A stretch of DNA of 64,000 nucleotides, taken from assembly GCA_008180335.1 (NCBI GenBank), contig VTEF01000002.1, forward strand, positions 124,001-188,000. The letters run 5' to 3'. Of the stretch, positions 1-7,428 are shown in pieces (the stretch's first letter is position 1; each line of letters starts with the position of its first letter). This DNA is from Priestia megaterium (lineage in GTDB: Bacteria; Bacillota; Bacilli; Bacillales; Bacillaceae_H). The notes below the pieces were generated by a model. The model was not told the DNA's origin. It searched no databases and saw only the letters and a list, made by a program, of their open reading frames with translations. A program made the position numbers and the translations under genes.

Positions 1-690
1 CGGATTAAGCATAAGAAAACTGTTTCTATGGTCAGTGATCTATTATATTGTGGTATTTGTGGGCGTAAATTATCCATACGTGCCGATAGCAAAACTAAAA
101 AGGTACACGTTAAAACCTGTGATTATTTAATTCACGAGGACGGTTCTAAATGTAGAAATAACGGTGTATTACTGGAAAAGGTGGAAGAAGAAGTTCTTAC
201 AACCGTTAAGAAATATAAAAAGGACTTACAAGAGGTTATCGACCAGCTTTTAGAGGCTGATACATCTAATGTTGAACAGGAAATAAAAAGTAAAATGACA
301 AGCCTTCAGCGACAGAAAAGGGAACTAGATAGTCAAAAGAAAAACCTTATTAAAGCTGTTGCCTCAGGTGTCTTGACTGGTGAAGATATTCGATCAGAAA
401 AAGAAGAAATTGAAAGTAAACAAGCTACTGTTAATAGCAAGTTAGAAGAATTGGAAAGCCAATTACAGACACTTGACATTAACGCTATTATAGAGGCTAA
501 TAAGCGGGCTGTAGAGGCATTAAAGGACTTTGAAAGACATAGCCCTGAGGATCAAAATAATACCTTGAAACGCATTATAAACCGGATTAAATACACTAGA
601 GATATGCCTGACAATATTAAAGCATTAACGACACGTAACCCACAAAGAAGGGACTTCCCATTTACTTTAGAAATTGAATATCTGTCATAG
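1..690 (+). CDS. large serine recombinase, C-terminal part (5' end outside window)
   Basis: The frame is open from base 1, so this is the last 229 residues of a longer protein. It starts in the recombinase zinc beta-ribbon: 'SDLLYCGICGRKL' with a CxxC pair, then TCD and KC as the second pair of ligands around residues 45-56. A long charged coiled coil follows (about residues 60-190), and a basic tail. This is the C-terminal plan of large serine integrases, which cut and join attP/attB and need a separate directionality factor for excision. The Met at 28 lies inside the zinc domain and is not the start. It faces right and ends in a good terminator. Together with the kamA junction near 9.8 kb it is the likely integrase of this element. 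Confidence 0.9.
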   Translation, partial: RIKHKKTVSMVSDLLYCGICGRKLSIRADSKTKKVHVKTCDYLIHEDGSKCRNNGVLLEKVEEEVLTTVKKYKKDLQEVIDQLLEADTSNVEQEIKSKMTSLQRQKRELDSQKKNLIKAVASGVLTGEDIRSEKEEIESKQATVNSKLEELESQLQTLDINAIIEANKRAVEALKDFERHSPEDQNNTLKRIINRIKYTRDMPDNIKALTTRNPQRRDFPFTLEIEYLS

Positions 691-726
691 AACTGTTAGG
701 ACTTTGTTTCCTGACAGTTTTTTTGT
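691..726 (+). terminator. terminator after the serine recombinase
   Basis: AACTGTTAGGA pairs with TCCTGACAGTT (one G-U), followed by a run of seven Ts. It starts one base after the recombinase stop codon. Confidence 0.8.
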
Positions 727-1310
727 GGGCTATAAGAAAAACCCCCTAACAGCCTTTTAGCCATTAGAGGGATAGGAAGGGAATTACACTGCTATTGTAA
801 GCCCTAAAAGTATACCAGCTATTAAGTGGTACAACCGATCTCTATAAAATTATTTTACTATGTAATAAAGATAATAAGATTAAAAGATAATTGCTTACGC
901 TATTCATTCACTACCGTTCATGAATACATATCTAAAAGATTAACTATTATATCAATTCTATTTATAGCTAAGATATTAGTTATTTAGTAGTTATATCGTG
1001 AGGAACTTTAGTTCCGAACTATGTTTTAATCTCTTTATCTTTATTACTTATGTTTTCTTACTTAATAGTGTGGCAACTAGGGGCGATTTACAGGGCGTAT
1101 TTAAAAGAAATTTTAGCCAAACGCTGGAACCTTACAGCCGCAAGGGATTGCGGATTGTTACATTTTTGTTACAAACCTGATTTTGTGCATGGCTGCTTAT
1201 TGATCACAGTTTGAATGTCCTTAGATCAGGTACTTCACTGTGATTAACCATTTTTGTGAACCCTTGATATATAAGGGTTTTATTTGTTTGTTAATCACAA
1301 GGGAAACTCT
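727..1310. other. intergenic stretch with inverted repeats, no convincing gene
   Basis: No ORF here has both a ribosome binding site and sensible composition. A 60-codon frame at 998-1180 lacks a Shine-Dalgarno and looks accidental. GTGATTAAC at 1240-1248 is mirrored by GTTAATCAC at 1290-1298. Between them lies a tight hairpin, AACCCTT/AAGGGTT (1259-1279), followed by a T-rich stretch. The nested arrangement could be a terminator with extra arms or a protein-binding site. Confidence 0.5.
1240..1298. repeat. nested inverted repeat: 9-bp outer arms around a terminator-like hairpin
   Basis: The outer arms GTGATTAAC and GTTAATCAC are perfect complements 41 bp apart. The inner hairpin AACCCTT-7 nt-AAGGGTT is followed by TTATTTGTTTG. 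A similar small hairpin (AACCCTTTAGTGTCAAGGGTT) occurs at 2495-2515, on the other side of the transporter gene. Confidence 0.6.
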
Positions 1311-2264
1311 TTATGTACTTTTACCTTTAGAAATAAATAATAAAAGTTGAGTAATGATAGCTAAAATAGGTAACTCCAATAAGGGACCTATAACTAACGT
1401 TAACGCTATTAAAGGTTGGTCTGGAAATGCTGTCATAGCAATCGCTAAAGCAATTGGCGAATTTCTTGCTAATGTAGTTAAGCTTAAACTTGTTCTGTCC
1501 GAGTTCGGGAAATTCATCAGATGTCCAACCTTTTGACCAACGAAGAAATTCACAATGAAAAATAAAAGAATAGGTATGGTGATTTTCCACATTAAATCTA
1601 AATTATCAAGTAGTAATTGACCTTGTGAAGCAAACATAGCAACGATTGCAAGGCTAAGAAAAATTATCGGTAAAACGCTTAGATTGGAAATAAAATTTTC
1701 TCTTAGCTGTTGCTTGTTTCTAAAGAACATTTTGGTTAGATAAGCTAGAACTAATGGTATGAATAAGACAACTAAGATACTTTCAACTAAAAATGACAGT
1801 TCAATAACCCCTATTGTTCCTCCAAAAATAAGAAGATAAATAGGAAGTAAAATGACTTGTAAGATTAAGTTCAAAGGTAAGACTGCGGTTGATAACGCAA
1901 CATTTCCTTTTGCTATCCCTGTGAAGATTAAGTACCAGTCAGTGCATGGTGTAACCATTAGCATGATAAATCCAATATACAACGCTGGGTTATCTCCTAG
2001 AAATACCATTGCTAACAGCCATGCAAGGATAGGTGTCCACAAAAAGTTTATAATGATTGAAGTATAAGTAAACTTAATGTTTTTAAAAGCTTTCTTTATT
2101 TCTTCAATAGGAATTTGTAAGAAAGTAATGTAAAGCATTGCTACTAATAAGGGCACAATAAAGCTTTCCGCATTATCTCTAATGAGTTCTACTTGTCCTA
2201 TACCTATACCAAGAATTACCGCTAAGAAAATAATAAGAGTATATAGTTTTTCAAATAAGTTCAC
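1311..2264 (-). CDS. BASS/ACR3-family permease (arsenite- or bile-acid-transporter-like)
   Basis: A 317-aa polytopic membrane protein with about ten hydrophobic segments and short loops, the usual size for the ACR3/BASS superfamily. The segment 'TPCTDWYLIFTGIAKGN' near residue 108 matches the ACR3 signature region, which in arsenite exporters carries a Cys in PCT; that Cys is present. Proteins of this subgroup are often annotated as arsenic resistance proteins, but no arsR or arsC lies beside it, so the substrate is not shown. It runs leftward inside the mobile element and may be cargo. Confidence 0.75.
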   Translation of the reverse strand: MNLFEKLYTLIIFLAVILGIGIGQVELIRDNAESFIVPLLVAMLYITFLQIPIEEIKKAFKNIKFTYTSIIINFLWTPILAWLLAMVFLGDNPALYIGFIMLMVTPCTDWYLIFTGIAKGNVALSTAVLPLNLILQVILLPIYLLIFGGTIGVIELSFLVESILVVLFIPLVLAYLTKMFFRNKQQLRENFISNLSVLPIIFLSLAIVAMFASQGQLLLDNLDLMWKITIPILLFFIVNFFVGQKVGHLMNFPNSDRTSLSLTTLARNSPIALAIAMTAFPDQPLIALTLVIGPLLELPILAIITQLLLFISKGKST

Positions 2265-2612
2265 TGTATCACACCTACTAAATAAAAATTTTTAATTCAA
2301 TCATGATTTTACCATAAGTAGAATATGAAGTTCTTAAATAACGTGTCACCTTTAATTGAATGTAAAAGGGAAACTACATGTTAAATATTGAACTGAATGG
2401 TTATTTTTGAGGCTATTATAAATTGTTCAATATTGTGCATTAAAACCGCTTGCTTGCACTGTATAGACAAGCCCCCTGTAAACTTTTGATGCACAACCCT
2501 TTAGTGTCAAGGGTTTTTACTTGATGAAAATTAGAGGAACCCATCACTGTAAGGCACTATGCACAATGGAACTAATTAGCCCTGATCTGTCATTAGTGAA
2601 ATAAAATTGTAT
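2265..2612. other. intergenic stretch without a gene
   Basis: Nothing here looks coding. It contains a short hairpin AACCCTT-TAGTGTC-AAGGGTT at 2495-2515 followed by T5 on the + strand, although no rightward gene ends nearby. Confidence 0.5.
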
Positions 2613-2648
2613 ATAAAAAAGAGGCTAACACTAATAAAAGTGTAGCCC
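2613..2648 (-). terminator. terminator of the tyrosine recombinase gene
   Basis: On the minus strand GGCTACACT pairs with AGTGTTAGCC and is followed by TCTTTTTTATA. It lies just past the recombinase stop codon. Confidence 0.7.
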
Positions 2649-2660
2649 CAGTTCCCTATA

Positions 2661-3236
2661 CTATAAAACAAAATTGGATAAGCTGTTTTCTATTTCCTCG
2701 TCAGTAATACCGATATATCGTAAAGTGATCTCAGGGTGTGAGTGGTTAAGGATTGTTTGTAAGGTTGCTATATCTTTAGTTTGTTTATAGTACCAGTAGC
2801 CAAATGTTTTCCTCATGGTATGAGTTCCTATATCGTCAGGAATGTCCACCATTTCAGACGCCTTATTTAGCTGTCTGTATGCTTGTATTCGGCTGATAGG
2901 CTTATCACCCTTGCGAGAAGGAAAAAGCCATTCAGTGCCTTCCAGTGTGTTTATATAATCATTTAATTCTTTATATATGTTCATTAGGTGAATTGTACGA
3001 GGTTTTTCTGTTTTTCCCTCTTTAACCGCTATTTTCTTTTTTCCTCTAATGTCACTGATCTTTAATTTCAATAAATCACTTACTCTTAGTCCTGTATTGA
3101 TTCCTAAAAGAAAAAGTATGTAGTCACGTTCTCCACACCATTTCCTTAGTGACCATTTCATATCATCTAAATTATCAAGTGATCTGATCGGCTGAACATC
3201 TTTAATTTCTTCTTTTTTGCTTTTCTTAGCTGTCAT
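2661..3236 (-). CDS. small tyrosine recombinase (XerC/D-like catalytic domain)
   Basis: A 191-aa protein consisting of little more than the catalytic domain of a tyrosine recombinase. Visible active-site elements in order are Arg in 'NTGLRVSD' (about residue 51), Lys in 'EGKTEKPR', 'HTMRKT' (HxxR), His in 'LNHSHPEIT', and the nucleophile Tyr in 'LRYIGI'. The usual SAM-like core-binding domain is very short or missing, as in plasmid and phage resolvase-like recombinases. I chose the ATG at 3236 because GAGGGG lies six bases upstream; an in-frame upstream start lacks a site. With a serine integrase on the same element, this one more likely resolves dimers or helps replication than integrates. 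Confidence 0.85.
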   Translation of the reverse strand: MTAKKSKKEEIKDVQPIRSLDNLDDMKWSLRKWCGERDYILFLLGINTGLRVSDLLKLKISDIRGKKKIAVKEGKTEKPRTIHLMNIYKELNDYINTLEGTEWLFPSRKGDKPISRIQAYRQLNKASEMVDIPDDIGTHTMRKTFGYWYYKQTKDIATLQTILNHSHPEITLRYIGITDEEIENSLSNFVL

Positions 3237-3598
3237 TTGATCCCCTCTTTTCAAAGTCAGTAAAATCAATGTTTTGAATGTAACATATTTTTCAGTTACT
3301 CTTAGTATATCACTAATATCGTCTTAGTCCAGTAGGTATCGGAAAATGAATGTAACATTTTATGTAATAAGTTACTTAGTGGTTTTCCACATAAAAAATA
3401 TCTATGTATTAACTTTAATTTTTATTTTAGGTAGCACATTTGTTTGGTTTATAATGAAATAGGTGGTATAATACTAAATATGGACAAGGAAGTAATTCCC
3501 ACCCTTTGTAATCAATAGTTCCTGAACGACTTATACTATATATAGTGCTATTGTCGGAATTTGTCTTATTATTTCACGAAAATGTCAAAAGTTTATAC
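3237..3598. other. intergenic stretch without a gene
   Basis: AT-rich, with no supported ORF. It separates the leftward recombinase from the rightward structured leader and probably holds the recombinase promoter. Confidence 0.5.
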
Positions 3599-3627
3599 TT
3601 GACAATCTATTAAACAGTGTATATATT
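3599..3627 (+). promoter_or_regulatory. strong sigma-A-type promoter
   Basis: TTGACA at 3599-3604, a 17-bp spacer, then TATATT at 3622-3627. It drives a roughly 300-nt leader that precedes the 50-aa ORF at 3949. Confidence 0.7.
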
Positions 3628-3764
3628 ATTTATTAGAGGTACTTGCCATACTAAGTCTGAGAACTAATAGGAGAAATGGACATTTTTAATTTTATTTGAT
3701 CCCTTCCTTATTGGTAGATACATAGATTGATTGTATAGTAGATAATACATAGGGAGGGAGATAA

Positions 3765-3824
3765 TTGAATAGAGGGCAAAAAAAAGACCGTAAATGTCCT
3801 TGCAGAGGACAACCTACGGTTTGA
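3765..3824 (+). CDS. 19-aa leader ORF, MNRGQKKDRKCPCRGQPTV
   Basis: A TTG start preceded at six bases by a strong GGAGGGAG site, ending in TGA. The peptide is basic and Cys-rich. Its codons overlap a nested hairpin (3787-3820), so translation would change RNA folding. This resembles translation-attenuation leaders, but I know of no family match. It sits between the promoter at 3599 and the 50-aa gene at 3949. Confidence 0.4.
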   Translation: MNRGQKKDRKCPCRGQPTV

Positions 3825-3910
3825 GAAAAAATATGTATTTTGTTCGTCCGCTTGCTTTCTTCACAAAGCAAACATAAAGAAACCTTATAAAGAAAGTATC
3901 ATACTTAGGA
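3787..3910 (+). promoter_or_regulatory. structured 5' leader RNA
   Basis: ACCGTA (3787-3792) pairs with TACGGT (3815-3820), and inside it GTCCT pairs with AGGAC. A second hairpin, TTGCTTT/AAAGCAA, follows. CGCTTGC in that hairpin can also pair with GCAAGCG just upstream of the 3949 gene, giving two alternative folds. Function is inferred from position only. Confidence 0.45.
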
Positions 3911-3948
3911 GTTCTCTGCAAGCGAAAACTATCTAAGGAGTGGTACTA

Positions 3949-4101
3949 ATGAAAAAGAATAATGAAGAAAAAAAGAATCACGAGGGAATGGAATGGATCT
4001 GTCGTCCCTGGATCACCCTCAAAAACGGACAACGGTTACACGCTAGTTCTGTAGGAAAGAAGGCTTTTTGTTTCTGGGCTAAACCTCGTAAGACTAGTTA
4101 A
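3949..4101 (+). CDS. 50-aa basic mobile-element protein, candidate recombination directionality factor
   Basis: ATG with TAAGGAG eight bases upstream and its own terminator. After a charged N-terminus (MKKNNEEKKNHEG), the core 'WICRPWITLKNGQRLHAS' followed by 'GKKAFCFWAKP' is rich in aromatic and basic residues, with the compact look of short phage and element proteins. Directionality factors of SPbeta-type serine integrases are small proteins of about this size, so this is one of two candidates in the element. I cannot confirm a family from sequence alone. The long structured leader with a leader peptide suggests tight control. Confidence 0.65.
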   Translation: MKKNNEEKKNHEGMEWICRPWITLKNGQRLHASSVGKKAFCFWAKPRKTS

Positions 4102-4118
4102 ATATATATAACAAAAAA

Positions 4119-4150
4119 GGAGACCTTAGCGGACAAGGTCTCTTTATTAT
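4119..4150 (+). terminator. terminator after the 50-aa gene
   Basis: GAGACCTT-7 nt-AAGGTCTC followed by TTTATTATT, 18 bases past the stop codon. Confidence 0.8.
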
Positions 4151-4158
4151 TGGAGATA

Positions 4159-4851
4159 TTATTTGCCTTCTGCTTTTTCTTTCCATTTTTTTATTGAACG
4201 GTTAGACATTCCGTCTTTACCTTTTGGAATCAATGGTACATTAGGGGCGTAAGCCTCAGCGTTGAAACCAATAAAGATAAATGGCTGCCCTTCTGTTAGT
4301 TCAAAGTAGGGTTCCAATTCCTCGAAGTTGGTGACACGATCTGTAAGGTAATAGGCTAATTGTTTAATAGGCATAAGAATAATAGCTAAATCAATTTCCT
4401 CACGTTTTAAGCCTAATAGAAGTTTATTCATGGAACGGTGTGCTGAACTTATGTTTCCAGTTTCAAATTCCATACCTACACGCCTTATGTTGCCGTCTTG
4501 AGTAAATTCCTTATAGCCTTCTAAGTCGTCCTGATCTTCTTCCTGTTCAGAAATAAACTCTTTGTAAACATCAATCGGTCCACCTTTTTTCTTTTCGAGT
4601 TTTAAGACATCAAGTGGTTTTTCTCTATACCAATTATATGTATCTTCAAGCATGGTATAACATAGTTCTTTTATCGGTACTACACCGTTACAATTCTTTT
4701 CAGTGTTGTTAATGGTAAAAATGTTAGAATTAGTCGGCCAAATAGGTGAACAAATAGACGTTTTTACTTCCTCGTATGCTTGTTTAATTAGATTATCACT
4801 TTCAAGCAATTCCTTTGCCTCGTCCGTAATAAAGTCTTTATCAATCTTCAT
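4159..4851 (-). CDS. type II restriction endonuclease, BamHI isoschizomer-like
   Basis: A 230-aa protein I recognise as a close relative of R.BamHI (213 aa, cuts GGATCC). Long stretches match what I recall of BamHI, such as 'TSICSPIWP', 'NNTEKNCNGVVPIKELCYT', 'LEKKKGGPIDVYKEF' and 'VGMEFETGNISSAHRSMNKL'. The BamHI metal and catalytic residues are kept: Glu77, Asp94, and the ExE pair Glu111/Glu113, here at 128 and 130. The shift of 17 comes from an acidic insert at about residues 101-117, between Asp94 and the ExE strand, ending in a second 'YKEF'. The start overlaps the end of the C gene by 11 bp, so R is translated from the C-R message. Confidence 0.95.
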   Translation of the reverse strand: MKIDKDFITDEAKELLESDNLIKQAYEEVKTSICSPIWPTNSNIFTINNTEKNCNGVVPIKELCYTMLEDTYNWYREKPLDVLKLEKKKGGPIDVYKEFISEQEEDQDDLEGYKEFTQDGNIRRVGMEFETGNISSAHRSMNKLLLGLKREEIDLAIILMPIKQLAYYLTDRVTNFEELEPYFELTEGQPFIFIGFNAEAYAPNVPLIPKGKDGMSNRSIKKWKEKAEGK

Positions 4852-5113
4852 TCATTTTCCCTCCACTAATTTCTTTTTGTTCAATGTTTTCAACTGTAGT
4901 AAAATCAAATAAGTCCTTAGGTTGTACATTTAGGGCTTTAGCGATTTTTTCAATATTTTCTAAGGAGACATTTCTAGTTCCTCGTTCAATATCAGATATG
5001 TAAGTTCTGTGTAGATCACATTCAAAAGCTAATTTTTCTTGTGACAGATTGTTTTTTGACAATCGTATTTGACGTACCTTTTGACCAAATAACGATCTAA
5101 TATTGTTAGCCAT
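4841..5113 (-). CDS. restriction-modification controller (C) protein, Xre-family
   Basis: A 90-aa helix-turn-helix protein: 'VRQIRLSKNNLSQEKLAFECDL' then 'TYISDIERGTRNVSLENIEKIAKAL' is the standard XRE fold. C proteins bind C-boxes, activate their own C-R transcript and delay endonuclease until the host DNA is methylated. The ATG has TAGGAGG five to six bases upstream. It overlaps the endonuclease gene by 11 bp and is divergent from the methyltransferase, with C-box-like palindromes in the gap. Confidence 0.88.
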   Translation of the reverse strand: MANNIRSLFGQKVRQIRLSKNNLSQEKLAFECDLHRTYISDIERGTRNVSLENIEKIAKALNVQPKDLFDFTTVENIEQKEISGGKMNED

Positions 5114-5162
5114 AGTGCCTCCTATACAATTGACGTATCTTTAATGGGAATGATAGAATTAT

Positions 5163-5193
5163 GTAGACTATGAGTCTACAGACTATAAGTTAC
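5163..5193. promoter_or_regulatory. C-box operator between the C-R and M genes
   Basis: GTAGACT-ATG-AGTCTAC (5163-5179) is a perfect 7-3-7 palindrome with the GACT/AGTC half-sites typical of C-protein operators. A weaker copy, AGACT-ATA-AGTTAC, follows directly at 5180-5193. Two adjacent boxes of unequal strength are the usual layout for activation at low and repression at high C protein. Confidence 0.75.
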
Positions 5194-5208
5194 ATGGGGT
5201 GTATAGAA

Positions 5209-6492
5209 TTGCGATTTTTTACTGTTTTTGACATTGTTAAAAATAAAGCTGACCAGTTAGGTCATACAGAAGAAGAAATGTTTGCTAATTTAAAGAAAGA
5301 AAGAATCAATAAAAAAGAGATCCTTGCCTATCAAGAAAGTGGGATTATTCCCACAGATGAGAAGGTATTAAATGGAATACTTAGTTACCTTGAAATGTCA
5401 AAAGTGGAATTAGAGTTAACCTTAGGAAGAATTCCCACTGGTTTTGAGGACGTGTTCTTAAATAACACTAAGGAAATAGCGAAGATCCTAGAGGACAGAA
5501 AAGGTGATAAGGAAGGATTTCAAAACGTTATTCCAGAAATTCAGCCTTATTATTCGTCTGATCTAGGAAAGCTATACAACGGGGATTGTTTAGAACTCTT
5601 TAAACAAGTTCCTGATGAAAGTGTGGACACTGTGTTTGCTGATCCACCTTTTAATCTTGATAAAGAGTATGATGAAGGTGTAACAGATAAAAATACCTTT
5701 AGTGGATATTTAGACTGGTACTATAACTGGATTGATGAATGTATTAGGGTTTTAAAGCCAGGTGGTGCATTATTCATTTACAATATTCCTAAGTGGAACA
5801 CATATCTTTCTGAGTACCTTAATGGAAGAATGAATTTTAGAAACTGGATCACTGTAGATATGAAGTTTGGACTTCCTATACAAAATAGGCTATATCCAGC
5901 TAACTACAGCCTTTTGTATTATGTGAAGGGTGACAAACCTAAAACATTTAATGTTCAAAGAGTACCGCTACAGACTTGCCCTCATTGTGGTAGAGAAATT
6001 AAAGACTATGGTGGCTATAAAAATAAAATGAATCCTAAAGGTGTAACTCTATCTGATGTTTGGTCAGATATTTACCCTGTTAGACATAGCAGTTCAAAGA
6101 ACAGAAAGTTTAATGAGTTATCTGTTAAGCTACTTGATCGTGTAATTAGTATGAGTACAAATGAGGGTGACGTTGTTTTAGATCCGTTTGGAGGAAGTGG
6201 AACAACTTTTGCTGTTAGTGAACTGTTAGGACGTAAATGGATAGGCTTTGAATTGGGGAATTGTGAAATTATTAAAGATCGAGTAGAAAATAAGGATAGA
6301 GACAAAAAGCTGTTTGAAAAGGTCTATGAAGAGAAGAACAAACTATTCCCTGACAAGGTTAAGGAATTGCGTAAGAAAAATGGTTTATGGACTGATGATG
6401 ATTTTAGATCAGACAAAGAGAATGAGGAAAAAGAAAAAGCCAATAAGTTAAAAGAGAAAAATTTTGATCAGATTTCATTAAGTTTAAAATGA
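5209..6492 (+). CDS. DNA methyltransferase, M.BamHI-like (beta-class)
   Basis: 427 aa from the TTG at 5209. Motif IV 'FADPPFNL' (about residue 145) precedes motif I 'LDPFGGSGTTFAV' (about 327), which is the beta-class order; 'CPHCGREI' near residue 257 may bind zinc. The sequence closely resembles M.BamHI (423 aa as I recall), an N4-cytosine enzyme for GGATCC. An ATG at 5170 is in frame but lies inside the C-box palindrome; TTG 5209 has GGGGTG seven bases upstream and gives the expected N-terminus 'RFFTVFDIVKNKADQ'. It protects host DNA against the divergent endonuclease. Confidence 0.93.
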   Translation: MRFFTVFDIVKNKADQLGHTEEEMFANLKKERINKKEILAYQESGIIPTDEKVLNGILSYLEMSKVELELTLGRIPTGFEDVFLNNTKEIAKILEDRKGDKEGFQNVIPEIQPYYSSDLGKLYNGDCLELFKQVPDESVDTVFADPPFNLDKEYDEGVTDKNTFSGYLDWYYNWIDECIRVLKPGGALFIYNIPKWNTYLSEYLNGRMNFRNWITVDMKFGLPIQNRLYPANYSLLYYVKGDKPKTFNVQRVPLQTCPHCGREIKDYGGYKNKMNPKGVTLSDVWSDIYPVRHSSSKNRKFNELSVKLLDRVISMSTNEGDVVLDPFGGSGTTFAVSELLGRKWIGFELGNCEIIKDRVENKDRDKKLFEKVYEEKNKLFPDKVKELRKKNGLWTDDDFRSDKENEEKEKANKLKEKNFDQISLSLK

Positions 6493-6498
6493 TGAAAA

Positions 6499-6528
6499 AG
6501 GACTTCTTAGCGGAAGTCTTTTTTTATT
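6499..6528 (+). terminator. terminator of the methyltransferase gene
   Basis: GACTTC-TTAGCG-GAAGTC followed by eight Ts. Confidence 0.85.
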
Positions 6529-6548
6529 GGTGTATTCAAAGTTGACCC

Positions 6549-6576
6549 ACAAAAAAAGCACCCAATAAGGTGCTTA
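6549..6576 (-). terminator. terminator of the 6574-6876 gene
   Basis: On the minus strand AAGCACC-TTATT-GGGTGCTT followed by T7. The hairpin begins within the stop codon. Confidence 0.75.
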
Positions 6577-6876
6577 TAAGAACTTTAAATTTTGTACGTC
6601 AACAATGGTACAAGGATTAGCTGTTTTATATTCAATTCTTTTTCCTTTTAAGTCACTAGGTATTTCTTCTAACTCAAAGGCAACTCTATTTTCTTCAATT
6701 TGATCTTTTCCGTAACTTAATACCTTATAGACTTCTAAAATCTCACCTTTATATACAGCCATTAACTCTTCTTGATTATATAAACGATCTTGACTAATTC
6801 TCCATGCCCTTCTTACACGATCTCTTAATCCTTCTTTAGAGTTTGGCACTTCATTTACTTTAATAACAATCATCAT
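6574..6876 (-). CDS. 100-aa hypothetical protein, possible PUA/EVE-like fold
   Basis: Begins MMIVIKVNEVPNSKEG. The order 'RAWRIS', then 'LMAVYKGEILEVYKV', then 'RVAFELEEI', then 'LKGKRIEYK' resembles small PUA-like (EVE/ASCH) domains that bind modified bases. This is a pattern impression, not a firm match. I chose ATG 6876 because AAAGTGAG sits upstream at good spacing; the longer frame to 6957 has no site. It lies directly after the methyltransferase in opposite orientation, which would suit a modified-base reader, but that is inference. Confidence 0.6.
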   Translation of the reverse strand: MMIVIKVNEVPNSKEGLRDRVRRAWRISQDRLYNQEELMAVYKGEILEVYKVLSYGKDQIEENRVAFELEEIPSDLKGKRIEYKTANPCTIVDVQNLKFL

Positions 6877-7180
6877 TAACAACTCACTTTCTTTTATTAT
6901 TCTTTTGTCATTCTTATTATATTCTTTTAACATTCTTTTTGCAATAAAAATTTCCAATCAAAACTCAGCACTATTGATCGACTAGTTTTTCTAACAGACT
7001 ATCAGGGGTTAACCTCGATCAAAAGTGACTGTCAAAACTTTAGCCAAAAAAGAAGGGTATAAGGAGTTAAAAAAGGGGTGTACTCTACCAGCGATTAAAA
7101 GCCCCCCACCTGATAGCACAGCCCTATATCAGTACATACCAGCCCTACAGCACAGCTAGTAATAGAAGGTAGGGCATAGT
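6877..7180. other. intergenic, no gene seen
   Basis: No supported ORF. It leads into the T-poor tract and may hold regulatory or replication sequences. Confidence 0.4.
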
Positions 7181-7364
7181 AAGGCACAGCAACAACAAAA
7201 GAATAGCCACACCATACAGCACACCACAGCACACCACCACAGGAAAGGACACCATGACGGGACACAGGACAACAGTAAGGACAGGGACGACACCACACGA
7301 CACCACAAGGCAAGGAACAACAGCAAGGGAAAGAAACGAAAGAAAAGAAAAGAAAAGGAACAAT
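7181..7364. other. T-depleted purine/C tract
   Basis: By eye only about five Ts occur in some 184 bases of the + strand, in an AT-rich element. The tract moves from CA/CAC-rich to GA-rich. ORFs exist on both strands (for example 7254-7475 + and 7095-7376 -), but they read as low-complexity Thr/Arg or Cys/Val strings without ribosome sites. Such strand asymmetry leaves an RNA or single strand almost unable to fold and is more in keeping with a loading or origin sequence than a gene. Confidence 0.6.
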
Positions 7365-7428
7365 AGTATAGATCAATGGCTGATCAATACCACCAGCTTT
7401 TACTTTTATATAAAGAGGCGACCCCGTA

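Noticed and set aside
998-1180. 60-codon ORF after the recombinase
   Set aside because: No ribosome site, overlaps inverted-repeat region, composition unlike protein.
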